From the NCBI GenBank assembly GCA_025201375.1, contig JAIWZP010000025.1, positions 372,001 through 436,000 on the forward strand: a stretch of 64,000 nt of DNA. The letters are read 5' to 3'. Positions 21,830 to 32,886 of this stretch are shown here, in pieces. Within the stretch, counting starts at the first letter, position 1. Each line of letters starts with the position of its first letter. The DNA is from Gongronella butleri. Lineage: Eukaryota; Mucoromycota; Mucoromycetes; Mucorales; Cunninghamellaceae. Under the pieces are notes generated by a model. It was not told the origin of the DNA. It was given only the letters and a program-made list of their open reading frames with translations, and made no database searches. The position numbers were made by a program, and so were the translations under genes.

Positions 21830-22669
21830 TTAAACTTGGACGGGCGCCGGGACGGAGCGTACAACCATGACGAGCGTGTCTCTTGTTGCACTAACGACGG
21901 CTTCTACAGAGACATGGACGTCGTTTCGCATGTCAATGAGCCAATCAAAGCGGACTCGGGAGATGACATATAAGGACTTTACAGCGGCACATTGAGCCTC
22001 GACGACATCACGATCACGTGGATGCACCACCTCGTAAATGGAACGCCCAATGTAGTCGTCTGGGGGCATTCCACCCAACAGTTTGGTCACCATATGGCTG
22101 ATGAAAGTGATTGTCATGATTGCCGAGTAGCGATTTAAAAGCACGTAAAATCGCGGCTCAGGCTCATACTTGTCAGTCCACTGCCTGGACACCTGCAGGC
22201 TGCGTTTGAGCGCGTCTTCCATGGACGCTCGGTTCTGCGCCACCGTCGACACCAACGACAGACTGCTCGCTTGCTGATTCTCCTCCTCGGTCAACAAAAA
22301 ACACTCATCCGCCGTGTTCATCCATTGCTTGTATTGCAGCGCGTCCGGATTGAAGCGCATGTTGCACGTCAAAAGCACCTCGTGCGAGTAGTGCACGACC
22401 GTCGCGATCTTGACATAGTAGCCCAACTTGTGCCGGAGCCGGTACGATATCATGGACGACAATTTCTCGTTGAACACGTTGGACATATGCACCTTTTGAA
22501 TGGAAGAGTTGTCATCAGGATGCAGAAACTGGTAAAAGCTCATGCCGAGCACTTCCTCTGACGTGTACCCAAGCACGTCCGAGATGGACGACGAGGCATA
22601 ATTGATACGCGCCGACGGTGTGTTGTCGTAGATAACAAGGTAGGACGTCTCGATATTATCCTCAGCCAT
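21830..22669 (-). CDS. PAS-domain protein (two PAS modules)
   Basis: An intronless 279-residue protein. The first PAS domain spans about residues 8-115 (INYASSSISDVLGYTSEEVLGMSF..LHPDD) and the second about 165-270 (IMTITFISHMVTKLLGGMPPDDYIGRSIYEVVHPRD). The layout resembles the PAS region of white-collar-type regulators, but the flavin-binding LOV motif (NCRFLQ with the reactive Cys) is absent and there is no GATA zinc finger or kinase. It is likely a protein-interaction partner or a sensor for another ligand, not a photoreceptor on its own. The ATG at 22669 is chosen because upstream sequence is a pyrimidine-rich leader on the coding strand; the frame open to 22759 is only Phe/Leu-rich translation of that leader. 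Confidence 0.8.
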   Translation of the reverse strand: MAEDNIETSYLVIYDNTPSARINYASSSISDVLGYTSEEVLGMSFYQFLHPDDNSSIQKVHMSNVFNEKLSSMISYRLRHKLGYYVKIATVVHYSHEVLLTCNMRFNPDALQYKQWMNTADECFLLTEEENQQASSLSLVSTVAQNRASMEDALKRSLQVSRQWTDKYEPEPRFYVLLNRYSAIMTITFISHMVTKLLGGMPPDDYIGRSIYEVVHPRDRDVVEAQCAAVKSLYVISRVRFDWLIDMRNDVHVSVEAVVSATRDTLVMVVRSVPAPVQV

Positions 22670-22898
22670 TGGGCGATAGTGTTCTTTCTTTTTCTCGACA
22701 ACAAGCAATAAAAAGAGAGAAAGAAAAGGGACAGCGACAAAAAAAAAAAAAAAAAACACACAGAAAGAAAAAGAAAAAAAAGGAGGAAATCAAAGCTTAA
22801 AAAATATCGAGGGGCAAGCAAACTGGCCCTCTATTATGGGAACGTGAGCCCGGTTTGGCAGCCCAGATCCGAGGGCCGCGTTTCAAAACAAAAAGCGC

Positions 22899-22941
<43 letters not shown>

Positions 22942-23195
22942 AACGTACAAACGACGTTTGCTCGTGAGCTTTCCAGTCATTTCGATCGCGGCAGCTCACT
23001 GATTGGCCCCTTTCACCACAAAAAGCAACCCACAACAAGCAACCACCTTTTGATTTGCTCCGTGACACAAACACAGGGATTCTCGTGTCACCACCCAATT
23101 CATCGAGGAAACAAAAAGGTCAGCTTGCCACGCTTTTCGCTCTCATCGTCTTTCTTTTTTACTCCTACTCGTTTTTTTTATTTTTTCAAAAAAAA
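22670..23195. other. Divergent promoter region with A38 tract
   Basis: It lies between the PAS gene and the small PLDc_N-like gene. It contains a purine-rich leader (minus-strand gene) at 22680-22800, an A run of about 38 at 22900-22938, and a pyrimidine-rich stretch before 23196 for the plus-strand gene. No open frame is credible. Confidence 0.5.
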
Positions 23196-23527
23196 ATGTC
23201 TAACATGCTCTCGTACAGCGGCGGCTTTATCGGCCTGCTCATCTTGATTTTGGATTTGATCGCGCTCTTTGAGGTGCTCAACTCGAATCGTTCCGTCAGC
23301 GGCAAGCTTGGCTGGAGCTTGCTTGTGTTTTTCTTCCCTGTCATTGGTCTCATCTTTTACTTGTAAGTTAGTCAACAAAACCCTAGGCCATAAATGGACA
23401 CCGAGCCGCGACCCCGTGTTGCTTTTATGCAAAGCAATTCATCGTTTGTTTACTTACGTGCATCTTTTTTAGCATGTTCTCGAACCGCGAAGAGCATAAT
23501 CAAGCCTACACACCCATTGGTGCCTAA
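23196..23527 (+). CDS. Small PLDc_N-like membrane protein
   Basis: Two exons, 23196-23362 and 23473-23527, join in phase to give 73 residues. The protein has two hydrophobic helices (FIGLLILILDLIALFEVL and LGWSLLVFFFPVIGLIFYF) separated by NSNRSVSGK. The W-x-L-x-V-F-x-F-P-V-I-G-L-I-x-Y core is typical of the PLDc_N module, found at the N-terminus of cardiolipin synthases and as stand-alone tiny membrane proteins of unknown role. The C-terminal tail is short and polar (NREEHNQAYTPIGA). Both introns and the pyrimidine-rich leader support a real gene. No enzymatic domain is present. Confidence 0.7.
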
Positions 23528-24469
23528 CCCTTTGGCCGTTGCCAAATTTGTGTGACAATACCCAAGAAAATGGAAGCTTGGCGCCCCCGCTCGGCATCCC
23601 TCCCTTCTGTGTGTGTATTCCTTCTCCCTCGTGAAATAAACGAAAATCTGGCTTTTTGCTTGGCCATGCGCGCATTATTCTTTGTATGGACTGGTGCTTC
23701 GTTCTGACATTTGTGCCAAGAGAGCCACGATGGGTTCTTGGTGTCTTGGACGCATAGTTTCAGGGCCTAAATCTTGGCGACGCGTAAAATAAAATAAAAA
23801 AAAAGAGAGATCAACACAGCGGTCAACAAGCAAACGCGTGAGAAAGGGGATGCATCAGCCACTGTGATACCGTGCCTGGCCCTTTATCTTATGTCCGTGT
23901 ACCCTCAATGACCCCAATTATGGCTGCATTGGGCACAACCTGCCATTCTTGGCGCGTCAAAAGCGGCACGCCGAGCTTTCTTGGCTTTATTTCTCCGCTC
24001 GCTTGCATGACCGTGCCGCGCACTGTCAATGGCTACGATAACGGCGCTCTGATCGCCGTTTCCTTTGAAAAAAAAAAGCATCAAACTTGAGTGCTTGAAC
24101 TGACCATTGGCGCGATTGGGGCCAAACTTGTCGTATTTTCAACAAATGTTCTTCAATCTACGCGTTTTGCCGTCTCGCACACTTATTCAAATCACGTCTT
24201 ATGGACGCTCTATCATAATTGAATCTGCCATTAGCAATTGAGACTGCGTGGATGATGCTCTTGAAAGCAAAATGTAGTATTTTCAGGACTCGCATGTAGA
24301 CAAGTCACTGCGAGCGCAACAGAGTCATCTCGGGAGCCATCCTGCATCACGTTTCGGATTCTGCTGATCCGTGTGCTGTGCAAATAGATGACTGCTGACG
24401 AACCATTTGTCGCGAGAATTGCATTTTGGGCGCTTTTTTTTCGCTACTTGATTGTTTGACAATGAATAG

Positions 24470-25140
24470 ATCATCCGCAATGGCTTCTCTTCTTTGGGTG
24501 CATGCCTTCAAGGCTACAGTACTGGTTTGAATGAGTCCACTCGAGAGATCCTGCGGCTACTAGATGGCACGCAATCACCATTTTCGAAAACCACGGATTT
24601 TCCTGGGTGTACAGTCGTGGATTTGAATATAATGAAGTTTATGATAGGTCCATAGATTGCCACGCCAATCAACCACACGTTAGATGACTGTCCTTCACCG
24701 ACAAGAATCAACTAAAAAGTAAAAACCAGTGGCCCATCGACTAGTTTGCACGTAAAGTCCATTTTGGCGCTTTTTTTTGCCTCAAGGCCAAGTCGATGAA
24801 AATTGGCCGCAGCGCCGCAAAACTGGGACCATCAGAAAGAGCGAGGCTCGCCGCGTCCGTGAACAATTGTGATCAATGAGAAAAGTTATTTTTGGCATTT
24901 TCGTCAAGGTTTGAAAATCATTAATAATTTTCGACGCGTGATACAGTAAACCGCGTCAGGCGTCGAACGACACGCGTCTGTTCGCAATCAAATTCATGCA
25001 CCTGGCGTGTCTCTTGCTAGTGGACGCGCGCGTCGGCTGAGATCTATAAGCGCGCTTTTCTCTTCCAAATCGTACTTGAAATCTATTCTAAAATCTCACA
25101 TTGCTCGCCAACGAGCAGATCGATCACACTCATTTTAGGT
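24470..25140 (-). repeat. Dispersed repeat copy (family shared with 33820-34460)
   Basis: The reverse complement of this stretch aligns end to end with 33820-34460, including the blocks GAAAATCCGTGGTTTTCGAA, GATGGTC, GGCGCTG.G.CCAATTTTC and the CG-rich block TGACGCGG. Similarity also reaches the first bases beyond, around CATGCA.CCAAAGAAGAG. A third copy is at 57950-58410. Confidence 0.8.
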
Positions 25141-25222
25141 ATTTTTATCGCTTTCACCATACTGTGCATCATGTTCTATGCAAGTTTGGCGCAATTCTGA
25201 GAACCTTTCAATTTCTCGCTGG

Positions 25223-25399
25223 GCCATCAAATCCGCTGTCGTTTTTTTATTTGCATGTGGCGCGCCACCAATGTGCTTGATTGCTGAACGCTGTCACGGG
25301 GGGTCTGGCCTACAAAGTCCTCTTGAAAGGACACGTCGACGGGCTCCACCACGGACTCCATCGACACGGGATCAAAGATTGAATAGTAGCCAACCATAG
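25223..25399 (-). pseudogene. Possible truncated gene 5' end (unknown)
   Basis: On the minus strand an ATG at 25399 opens a frame of about 58 codons starting MVGYYSIFDPVSMESVVEP, with GC-rich third positions like local host genes. It is preceded by a pyrimidine-rich leader as seen at real genes. The frame ends at 25227, about 90 bases before an inverted dispersed repeat, and no continuation was found. It may be a gene cut by the repeat insertion, or a short gene. No domain is recognised. Confidence 0.3.
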
Positions 25400-25570
25400 A
25401 AAATTTAATTGAAATTTGGAATAAAAGGATAAGCAGAGAGAGATCAATGGCCAAGGGAGAGAGACTTGAGTGCCAGAGCAAGAGAGATGTCGCTGTTGGA
25501 AGAAAAACGAGGCAATGGGCGCGAGTTGGAGTCATATTTATACTTTTTCCTTCCAACATCGACCAAACGA

Positions 25571-25645
25571 GATTAACAGGCGCACGGTAAAGACAAGAAT
25601 GGATTAACAGGCGCACGGTAAAGACAAAAATGGATTAACAGATGA
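25571..25645 (+). repeat. Tandem repeat, 31-bp period, about 2.4 copies
   Basis: Units beginning GATTAACAGG start at 25571, 25602 and (diverging) 25633. The first two are nearly identical. Confidence 0.9.
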
Positions 25646-26046
25646 GAAAATGCAAGTACGAGAATGGCAGGACACAGGTTGTCAGAATTGGCAAAGCAGT
25701 AAAGACAAAATAGGCAGAGTAGATGGGAAAAAGGGCGTTTTGTTGACAACTGACAAGAATGTCACACAGGCTTTCGACAAAAAGGGACTTGCACGCGATT
25801 GCGCGTAAACAATAAGGAGAGACGCAATCGCTAAACGTACAATGGATAAGGTGTGCACGTGGCGCAGGATGAGGGTATTTCACGGCTATCTTGACTTGTA
25901 GCCGTGTTTGGGCAAAGCGGGTGTCTATGGCTGGCAAGTGGGCAAGTTGCCTTGTTTTCTGCGCATCATGTAATAATAATAGTCTTCATATCTTTTTTTG
26001 ATTTTGATTCTTTTAAGTCTTTTTTTTTCTTTTTTTTTGAATAAAA

Positions 26047-26084
26047 GCGCGTCTAAAGCGCGTCAAAGCGCGTCTAAGCGCGTC
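26047..26084 (+). repeat. Short GCGCGTC tandem array
   Basis: Four units of GCGCGTC separated by TAAA, AAA and TAA. Similar CGCG words recur in introns and in the dispersed repeats of this window. Confidence 0.8.
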
Positions 26085-26299
26085 CATCGTCACGCTACAC
26101 GTGTCGCTGGCCTCGCTGACGCGTTGATCTACGAGAACCAAGGCTGGCTCGCGACAAACGCTGACTCCCCCTACGTAGGGTTTGCGATGTGACACGTCAT
26201 GTTTGGACACTTTTTGGCTCCCGATTACATGACAGCCAGATGGCCAGAACATTCAGACAGAAACTGCTTTTTTAGATGTTTCTGGCAAAGGACGTGAAT

Positions 26300-26480
26300 A
26301 TTACAAAATAGGCGAAAGTTATTGTTTCTGCTGGCTTTTGCAGGTTCAAAAAAAATTGGGTGGACCCGTGGCAAGCACTGCGCTGTCGTTCGCGTCGTGG
26401 CACGATTTTCATCGGCGGGCAGTTAGGCTGTAAAAAAATTTCTGGAGGCACAGCGAGCTGGCAAAGTTCGAAAAAACACG
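26300..26480 (+). repeat. Dispersed repeat fragment, related to 7590-7831
   Basis: The best-conserved part is 26413-26478, matching 7768-7831 around GGCGGGC...TGTAAAAAAATTTCTGGAGG and GGCAAAGTTCGAAAAA. Confidence 0.75.
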
Positions 26481-27632
26481 CATTGTTGTTTTCCAAAGGG
26501 CAAATGCGCATTTTTTGGTGCAGTGTATCATACTATAGCGCGCGTCAGATTCTACATATTAATTGGCCATAAAAATGAAATGACCAAGCACGATACTGTA
26601 TTTGTTGAGCAAAAATGCTGATTTTGGTCGAGCGGCAATCTTCGACTCGCAATTTTTTTTTTTTTTTTTGCTACGTACAGTAGACGTCATGTCGCCTCCT
26701 TCCTTATTTTAAGCAGCTACTGTATTTTTCGTGACGAATTTTGTGTCTATCAATGTCAGGATGCGTTGTTGTTTGCTTCTTATTTTTTTCAAATTTGCGC
26801 ACGCAAGACGACAAACCATGCAAATTTTACGCCATGGCCAATGGTATCCTGTTGGGACGCCATGCACTTGACTTGTACAACCGATGTTGTGTGTCCGTTG
26901 ACACGTGGGGCACTGGCGTGATTGACACAAAAAGTGACCAAATCGAGTTGGCACGGCGCTCGTTTTTTTTTTTTTTTTTTTTTTTTTTTGCAAACGATTA
27001 TCATGGTTCAATGAGCAGTGTTCTCGTTTCCTGAAGCCAAAAAAAATTGTACGCACACGAGGATTGTACGAAGAAGCATAGGGAGCGCGGCACGAGACGA
27101 GTGTTAACTGTTAAGCAGATGCGAAAAATGGCCCTTTTTTGTTACTGTCCCAAAGCGGATCGACAGAATTGAGAGGACTTTTTTTTTTCAGGGCCAGCTT
27201 TCCCACGCTTCCGAACCTGCCGAATGGCGTGGTCATTTGTCAGCTGTGGCCGCTTTGGCAGGTTCATTTTGACAAACAAATAGCGAAAAAGCGAGTGCGC
27301 TATGCTAAATATAAAAATAGTCCGATGAAAGTGTGCTCATTCAAATCCATGTTGCGCAATTGACACATGTGTATTGCAACTTTCGCGTCAAAAGAGGACG
27401 GGAATGAAAGTATGGCGTGACAAAAGGGATGCTGTGGGTTGGCCCCGCCAAAAAATATATACGGGAGGCGGCGGTCGGAAGTAACCCACATTTAGAAATG
27501 CGGAGCTTCCGGGGCGAAAAAAGGGTTTTTGAAACCTTTTTAAAATTTTTTTTTGTTCAGGCCCCTTTTTCTTTTATTTTCTTGCTCCTTTTGCCTCTTT
27601 TTTCTTTTTTCTTGACGACACCATATACAACC

Positions 27633-29035
27633 ATGCCCGTGCCGTTCTTTTCAGGGAGCAAGCAGCTGTCCATTGAGCTTGCCGAGCCTGTTGTTATTCT
27701 TCGTGGCCAGCCTGGCGACAATACAACGGCGGTGCTCCGTGGCGAGCTTGAGCTTGTACTGAACAAGCCAATGTCGGCATCGTCCATCGTGGTCAAGTTG
27801 ATGGGCAAGTCGCATACCCTGTGGCCCGACGGTAAAAATAACAAAAACAAATAAAAATGCAAAAAGAGATGTCTAACGTTCGTTTCATTGCATTTTAAAT
27901 AGGCATTGGCGGCCGTACGACGAAGCTGTACCACGACAAGACGATCCACGAGCAAAATGTGATTCTGCAAACGCTGCCCGAGGATCATGGCGTGCTGCCT
28001 GCGGGTCTACATCGCTGGCCATTTGAGTTTCTCTTGTCGAGTCGGCTGGTGGAGACGATTGAGGACGATTTCGCCAAGGTGTGGTACTATGTGCAAGGAT
28101 GCGTGCATCGCACGGGGATGGGCACGGCGAATCTGAAGAGCCGGCGCAACATTCTGCTCTTGCGTGCGGCGTCGTGGTCTGAACAGGCATTGACGAGCCA
28201 CGCACTGACGAATCCGTCCATCCTCGTGGAAAGGCGACTGCCGCAGTGCGACGCGACCATCTTTATCGAAAAGTCGATGGCGTCATCAGGCACGCAATTC
28301 CCCATCTCGTTCACGCTGGCTGCGCACCGCAAGCACGTGTTCCTCGAGAGCGTGTCTGTGATTCTGCAAGAGCGACGCATTTATCAGCTTCCCGAGATGG
28401 ATGCCAAGCGCGGCGAGGTTCATGATTTCCGCCTCGCCCTGCACGACGCGCGCAACCAGTCGGATCTGGCCGTGTCGTCGTTTGCACCGCCCATGGAGGT
28501 CGATATGCCACATCTGCGCCGCGTCTTGGCTGCCAAAAACGCGCACATCCCACTCACCGCCACGCCGTTCCAGTACCAATTCGTCTTTACACTGCCCAAT
28601 TGCGTCCATCTCAACCACACTACCTCGTACAACGAAATCCTCTTCACGCACTACCTCAAAATCGACATTGAGGTCTCGTTTCCCGAGGAACAGCACGAAC
28701 AGCCCGCCAACAACCAAAACGTTCGTGTCGATGACCCCAAAAAGGGCACATTGCGCACAGCCATCCACCTGGACACGCCCATCTCCATCCTCGACTGCCG
28801 CCTAAAAGACGACTATGCTACGCTGCCAAGCTATGAGGCCTCGGTCTATGACTCCAAAGTGGACGACGTCAATGACACGAGCGGTGCATCCAACTTTTTC
28901 TTGTGCCCCTGCTACCTCAAATACAAAAAGGAGTGCAAACAATCGTCAGGCTCCTCCGAGGCCATCATGACACGCCAAAACAGCGACTCGCTCCTGCCAC
29001 CCCCGCCCTATTCATCCCCAAAGATCAAGATATGA
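27633..29035 (+). CDS. Alpha-arrestin-like protein with PY motif
   Basis: Two exons, 27633-27831 and 27903-29035, give about 443 residues. The N-terminal half begins LSIELAEPVVILRGQPGD and has the arrestin-N strand pattern (VLRGELELVLNKP...SSIVVKLMGKSHTLWPDG), including HRWPFEFLLSS, a typical alpha-arrestin box. The second half carries the arrestin-C pattern (ISFTLAA...VSVILQERRIY). The C-terminus contains LPSYEA and PPPPYSS, PY-type motifs that recruit Rsp5/NEDD4 WW domains. Such proteins act as adaptors that bring the ubiquitin ligase to plasma-membrane transporters to trigger their endocytosis. Cargo cannot be read from sequence. The gene is convergent with the metallophosphatase gene 211 bases away. 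Confidence 0.85.
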
Positions 29036-29246
29036 TCTCTTTTTTGTAATTTTGACTGCATTTGTATTACCCCTTCTCCATTGTTTTTTTGTTTTTTACA
29101 TTTTACCATCCCTTTCATCATAATAATAAACCGTTTCTTGCATCTCTTTTCCGTGTCTCCTTGTTTTGGATGAATTCATGCATTTTTTTTTTGCATTTCT
29201 CTTCCTATCATATATTAGGATGAAATCAATGCTATTTTTTTTATTA

Positions 29247-30881
29247 TTATTTCTCATCATTGGAAAGATCTGGCTCATTGGCATCGAGATCCATGAGTGT
29301 GACATCCTGGATGACATCGGGGGCGACGGCGCCAAGGCGGTCATCGTCTTGTTGTTCAGCGTTTGGCAATGGGAAAAAGGCGGGGCGTGAGCGCGAATGC
29401 ACGGTGTGGGTATCAAAGGGCTGGCCGTGCTTGTCAAAGGCGCGCCACACAAGGGTCCATTTGTCCGTGCCATTGGGCTCGAAATCAATCAGGACAAAAT
29501 GGAAATCAAGGTGCCGCGCAGTGTACATTTCAAAGTCGTTGACGCGCTCGAGGTCAATGTCGCCACCGGCACCGCCAATGATGGTGTACATGATGCCATT
29601 ACGTTCGCCACGCTCGTAATTGTGCTGATGGCCCGAGATGACCAGATCGACGCCATGTTCTTCAAACAGAGGCACATACCTCTCTTTCACAAAGCGGCCC
29701 CATTCGCTCTCCTTGCCGTCTGTCCATGCCACCGGGTCCCAATATTCGAGGAACGGCGGAATGTGGACGACTACCATGCGGAAAATGGCTTGTTGACACG
29801 CGTCACTTTGAAGTTCGTGGCGTAGCCAATCGTCCTGTTGCTGCCAATCGAGATTACTGTCGAGCACGAGGAACCGGATGGCGCCGTCGGCAAGAGAAAA
29901 GGCGTGCCATGGCTGGCCATGGGAGGCGCGCGTATAGTGGTAGGCAAACGTTGGGTCGTGGTCGTGGTTGCCATGGGCATAGATCATGGGGGCGTGCTGT
30001 GCGAGGCCATAATACGTGAGTGGAGCGGCAAAGTCGGTGTGCCACTGCTGTAACGACGGGTATTGCTGCACCGCATCACCTGCATGCAAGAGATAATCCG
30101 GCGCGTATTGGGGCACGTGTGCAAGCAGCCTCAAAAAGCTTCTCAGGCCAAATTGATTGTCGGCAAGGGCGGCAATGCGAATACGCTTGTTCGATGGTTG
30201 GTGCAGTCGCCAATGCACATCGTATTGGCGAATCGCCTTTTTGCGGTCGGCCGCCGTATGAAGACGATAACGATATTTTGTGGCCGAAGGGTGTGTGAGT
30301 GTCAATGTCGCTTTATACAAGACATGGTGCTTTGCAAGTGACGATGGCGCCGCTTTCGCCCATTGCCAATCCTCGGGTGGCGAAGTGCTGTCCATTGGCC
30401 GCCACGCTACATGCATCTCGTTCATGTCGCAATTCATCTCCCACACAAGCTGCACATGGTGCGAGTCCAGCACATGCACCATGGGATCCTTGCGCACAAT
30501 CCCACACGGCAAATACCCGCTCTCCAGCAGCGTATGATTCAATTTGATCCGTGCAAACGCGTAATACACCGCGACAGTGTGCCGCCACACAAAAAGCGCC
30601 AAAAGAATCACGGAAACAACACCAACCACATGCCGCCGCCGCACCAATCGCCGTGGCCGCCGCCGCAGGTGTGGCAGGAACCCCAACGACGCCGAAGGTG
30701 GCGGAGGAGGAGGCACTTGCAACGACGTTGGCCCCGCAGACGAAGATGACGGCAACGGGTCCTTGAAAAGTGGAAAATGCGTCGACGACTCGTCCTCAAA
30801 CCGCTGTGTCGGGTATGGCGACGTCCGAGGCTTGTGCTGGAACGATACGGAAGAAAAGGGCTCGTAGTTGGTCTGCAACAT
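29247..30881 (-). CDS. Membrane-anchored calcineurin-like/purple acid phosphatase
   Basis: An intronless 544-residue protein. A single membrane span at about residues 82-105 (HVVGVVSVILLALFVW) follows a Pro-rich, Arg-rich cytosolic segment, so the topology is type II with the catalytic domain in the lumen or outside. The metallophosphoesterase motifs are in order: ALADNQFG, HAGDAVQQY, HGNHDHD, VVHIPPF and GHQHNYERG. The order and the GNHD/GHxHxYER boxes match the purple acid phosphatase branch. It likely hydrolyses phosphate esters; substrate unknown. The first motif has Gln where His is more common, as in some related bacterial and fungal members. The frame is open to 31043, but the ATG at 30881 is preferred since the upstream part translates a pyrimidine-rich leader. 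Confidence 0.85.
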   Translation of the reverse strand: MLQTNYEPFSSVSFQHKPRTSPYPTQRFEDESSTHFPLFKDPLPSSSSAGPTSLQVPPPPPPSASLGFLPHLRRRPRRLVRRRHVVGVVSVILLALFVWRHTVAVYYAFARIKLNHTLLESGYLPCGIVRKDPMVHVLDSHHVQLVWEMNCDMNEMHVAWRPMDSTSPPEDWQWAKAAPSSLAKHHVLYKATLTLTHPSATKYRYRLHTAADRKKAIRQYDVHWRLHQPSNKRIRIAALADNQFGLRSFLRLLAHVPQYAPDYLLHAGDAVQQYPSLQQWHTDFAAPLTYYGLAQHAPMIYAHGNHDHDPTFAYHYTRASHGQPWHAFSLADGAIRFLVLDSNLDWQQQDDWLRHELQSDACQQAIFRMVVVHIPPFLEYWDPVAWTDGKESEWGRFVKERYVPLFEEHGVDLVISGHQHNYERGERNGIMYTIIGGAGGDIDLERVNDFEMYTARHLDFHFVLIDFEPNGTDKWTLVWRAFDKHGQPFDTHTVHSRSRPAFFPLPNAEQQDDDRLGAVAPDVIQDVTLMDLDANEPDLSNDEK

Positions 30882-31422
30882 AAGGGCCCATTCAATCAAT
30901 AAAGAAAAAAAAAAGTTACAAAAGGGAAACAGAAAAAAAAGCAAGAAAACGAGCGGTGTGAAAATCAAAGAATGGCAAGAAGGCGGGGAAAGCCACTTTT
31001 TGTGCCACCTGATGCCCTTTTTTGCCCCCCCCGCCAATATCAAACATTGCCTTTTTACTTGTCATTTGCGCGTCAAATAAACATGATGTCGGTTTGCCGT
31101 GTGCCATTTTCTTGCTATTGTGCCGCCATCGTGGCAAAAAAATGGTCTATAGCATTGAGAAAAAAAAAGTGGCCAGCAGTAAAAAGATCTACCAGGCCAT
31201 TGGATCGACAAAAATCCGGCAGTTGGCTCTCTCAGGGCCAATGAGGAGCCAGGGCGGGGCCAGACTCGCCTCTCATCGTTTTTGCTGCACACAGACGCGC
31301 TCAACAATGGGTCCGGGCGTAAACAAGGTTTGCAAACATCAAAACCTGTCAACTCGCTTTTCCAAAGTCTTTCTTCCTCATTCCCTTTTTTTTTTTTTTG
31401 TTTTTGTTTATTGAAAATATTC

Positions 31423-32146
31423 ATGGCAAGCAATCGAGCGCGATTCCTTTGGCAAACCTTGGACGAGCTCCGTGAACGCAGACAAATTGTAGAAGCTCAA
31501 GAGGGCATAATTTTTCGTGAGCTCCGGAGATTGAACGAGCCAGGCTCGCTGGTTGTGGAACTGCCCTGGTCTTCACGCTCTGCCGCTCCTCCATCCCTTC
31601 CGTCTCCTCCTCCTGCAACTCCGGCTCCGTCAAGTGCGCGTCCCCGAAGCCAACAACCACCAAGTGCAAGATGCCGCATTATCGCAGACATCAGGCGGGA
31701 GCCAAGAAACCCTGGGTCAACAGAGTCTGACGTGTACAGGAGACTCCGCGTCATTACAGGTGTGGAGTTGAGGCAGGCAATTCATCAGGGACACGTGTCG
31801 CCGTCGCACACCTTGAGAGAACACCGCGATGCAGTCATTCTCGCACTGCAAAAGCGCATTGCGCGTCGCGCTGACAACGAGTTCGGAATGAATTTGTATG
31901 AATCGGATCATATGAAAATCATTCATCGCATTTTCAACATGGTTTTCAATTGCAAGCGAACGCAATGGAAACAAGTAACATGCAATGCTCAGCCCTCCGC
32001 CAAATGCTCACCTCCCATTTTTTTTTTTAAAAAAAGGCTCACGGTAACAACGCAACGCAAGGTAGGACAAGTCGCCATTTTTGCATCGATTATCTTTTTT
32101 TTTTTTTTTTTTTTTTTTGTTCTCTTGACAGAAAAGACGTGCCTGA

Positions 32147-32181
<35 letters not shown>

Positions 32182-32237
32182 TCATTGTCATCTAGAAGAC
32201 CGCCGCCGACACATCTGACACCACCTTGTGTGCCTAG
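31423..32237 (+). CDS. Orphan coiled-coil/KIIHRI protein, paralogue A
   Basis: Two exons, 31423-31974 and 32196-32237, joined in phase 0, give 197 residues. Residues 8-40 form a charged coiled coil (TLDELRERRQIVEAQEGII), followed by a Pro/Ser-rich linker and a C-terminal helical block ending DHMKIIHRIFNMVF. The second exon encodes KTAADTSDTTLCA, echoing KKTAERG at the same place in paralogue B, which supports the splice choice. The intron is long (221 bases) with two T runs over 20. No known domain is recognised. The gene is divergent from the phosphatase gene. Function unknown; the family seems to be locally duplicated. Confidence 0.6.
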
Positions 32238-32577
32238 TTGCCCACTGACAATTTATTTCCTCCATTTGTTTAGCATCATCATAGTCTCAGCGCCTCATTT
32301 ACACTTTTTGCTTTTTTTTTTTGTCCCCATGATTCCCGCGGCATCATTTTTAGCCTTGTTCGCACACATCACAAATAAACATCATATGCTTTGCTCTTGT
32401 CAATTTTACTTTTTTTTTTTTTTTTTCGCCCATCAATTGCCACCCTTTTTTTCACTTGAAACACTTGTTTTATGCTGCCTGCCAGGGCCGATGGCACAAT
32501 CGCCCATCAAACGCGATCGGTGTAACCTTACGTGGCGTCGGTATTGTGATAAACATGGTGGCTTCTAGACACAGAAA

Positions 32578-32886
32578 ATGGGCCTCAAAGCGTCCACGCT
32601 CTTTGATTTTAATTTTTTTTCCATGGTCTTACCACAAAGCATCGATGTGCAGCTTCCGATCGATTGTCTTACACATCTCCTTGAGGAGGAGGCGCAAATC
32701 ATTCACGAGCTGCGAGAGCAATTCATGCCCGTGCCGCAATCCACACCACCATTTCCTTCTTTGCGGTCGACGACACGCGTACACACGCCATCACCACCGA
32801 TGCCCCAGTCTCAAAAACAAGCGCGACCATCAGCACATCCAAAGCAGCGCAGGGCGCCACATTGCGCGCCAAAACGGGAACAGTGA
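32578..32886 (+). pseudogene. Truncated third paralogue of the KIIHRI family
   Basis: A frame of 102 codons (or 87 from the ATG at 32623) contains LLEEEAQIIHELREQF followed by a Pro-rich stretch. This matches the coiled coil and linker of the two neighbours (DVEEGQIIRDLQQQ in B, EAQEGIIFRELRR in A). It stops before the region that would hold the KIIHRI block. It is read as a decayed or truncated copy, though a short expressed form cannot be excluded. Confidence 0.45.

Larger units (their letters stand above)
23528..27632. other. 4.1-kb gene-poor, repeat-rich interval
   Basis: No intact gene. It contains an inverted copy of a dispersed repeat (about 24470-25140), a possible truncated gene 5' end (25223-25399, minus), a three-copy 31-bp tandem repeat (25571-25645), a short GCGCGTC array (26047-26084), and a second repeat fragment (26300-26480). 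A plus-strand frame at 23872-24090 has host-like composition but no recognisable domain. Confidence 0.5.

Noticed and set aside
23872..24090. 72-codon plus-strand frame with host-like composition
   Set aside because: No domain, no leader, no neighbouring exon; kept out of the gene list for lack of support.
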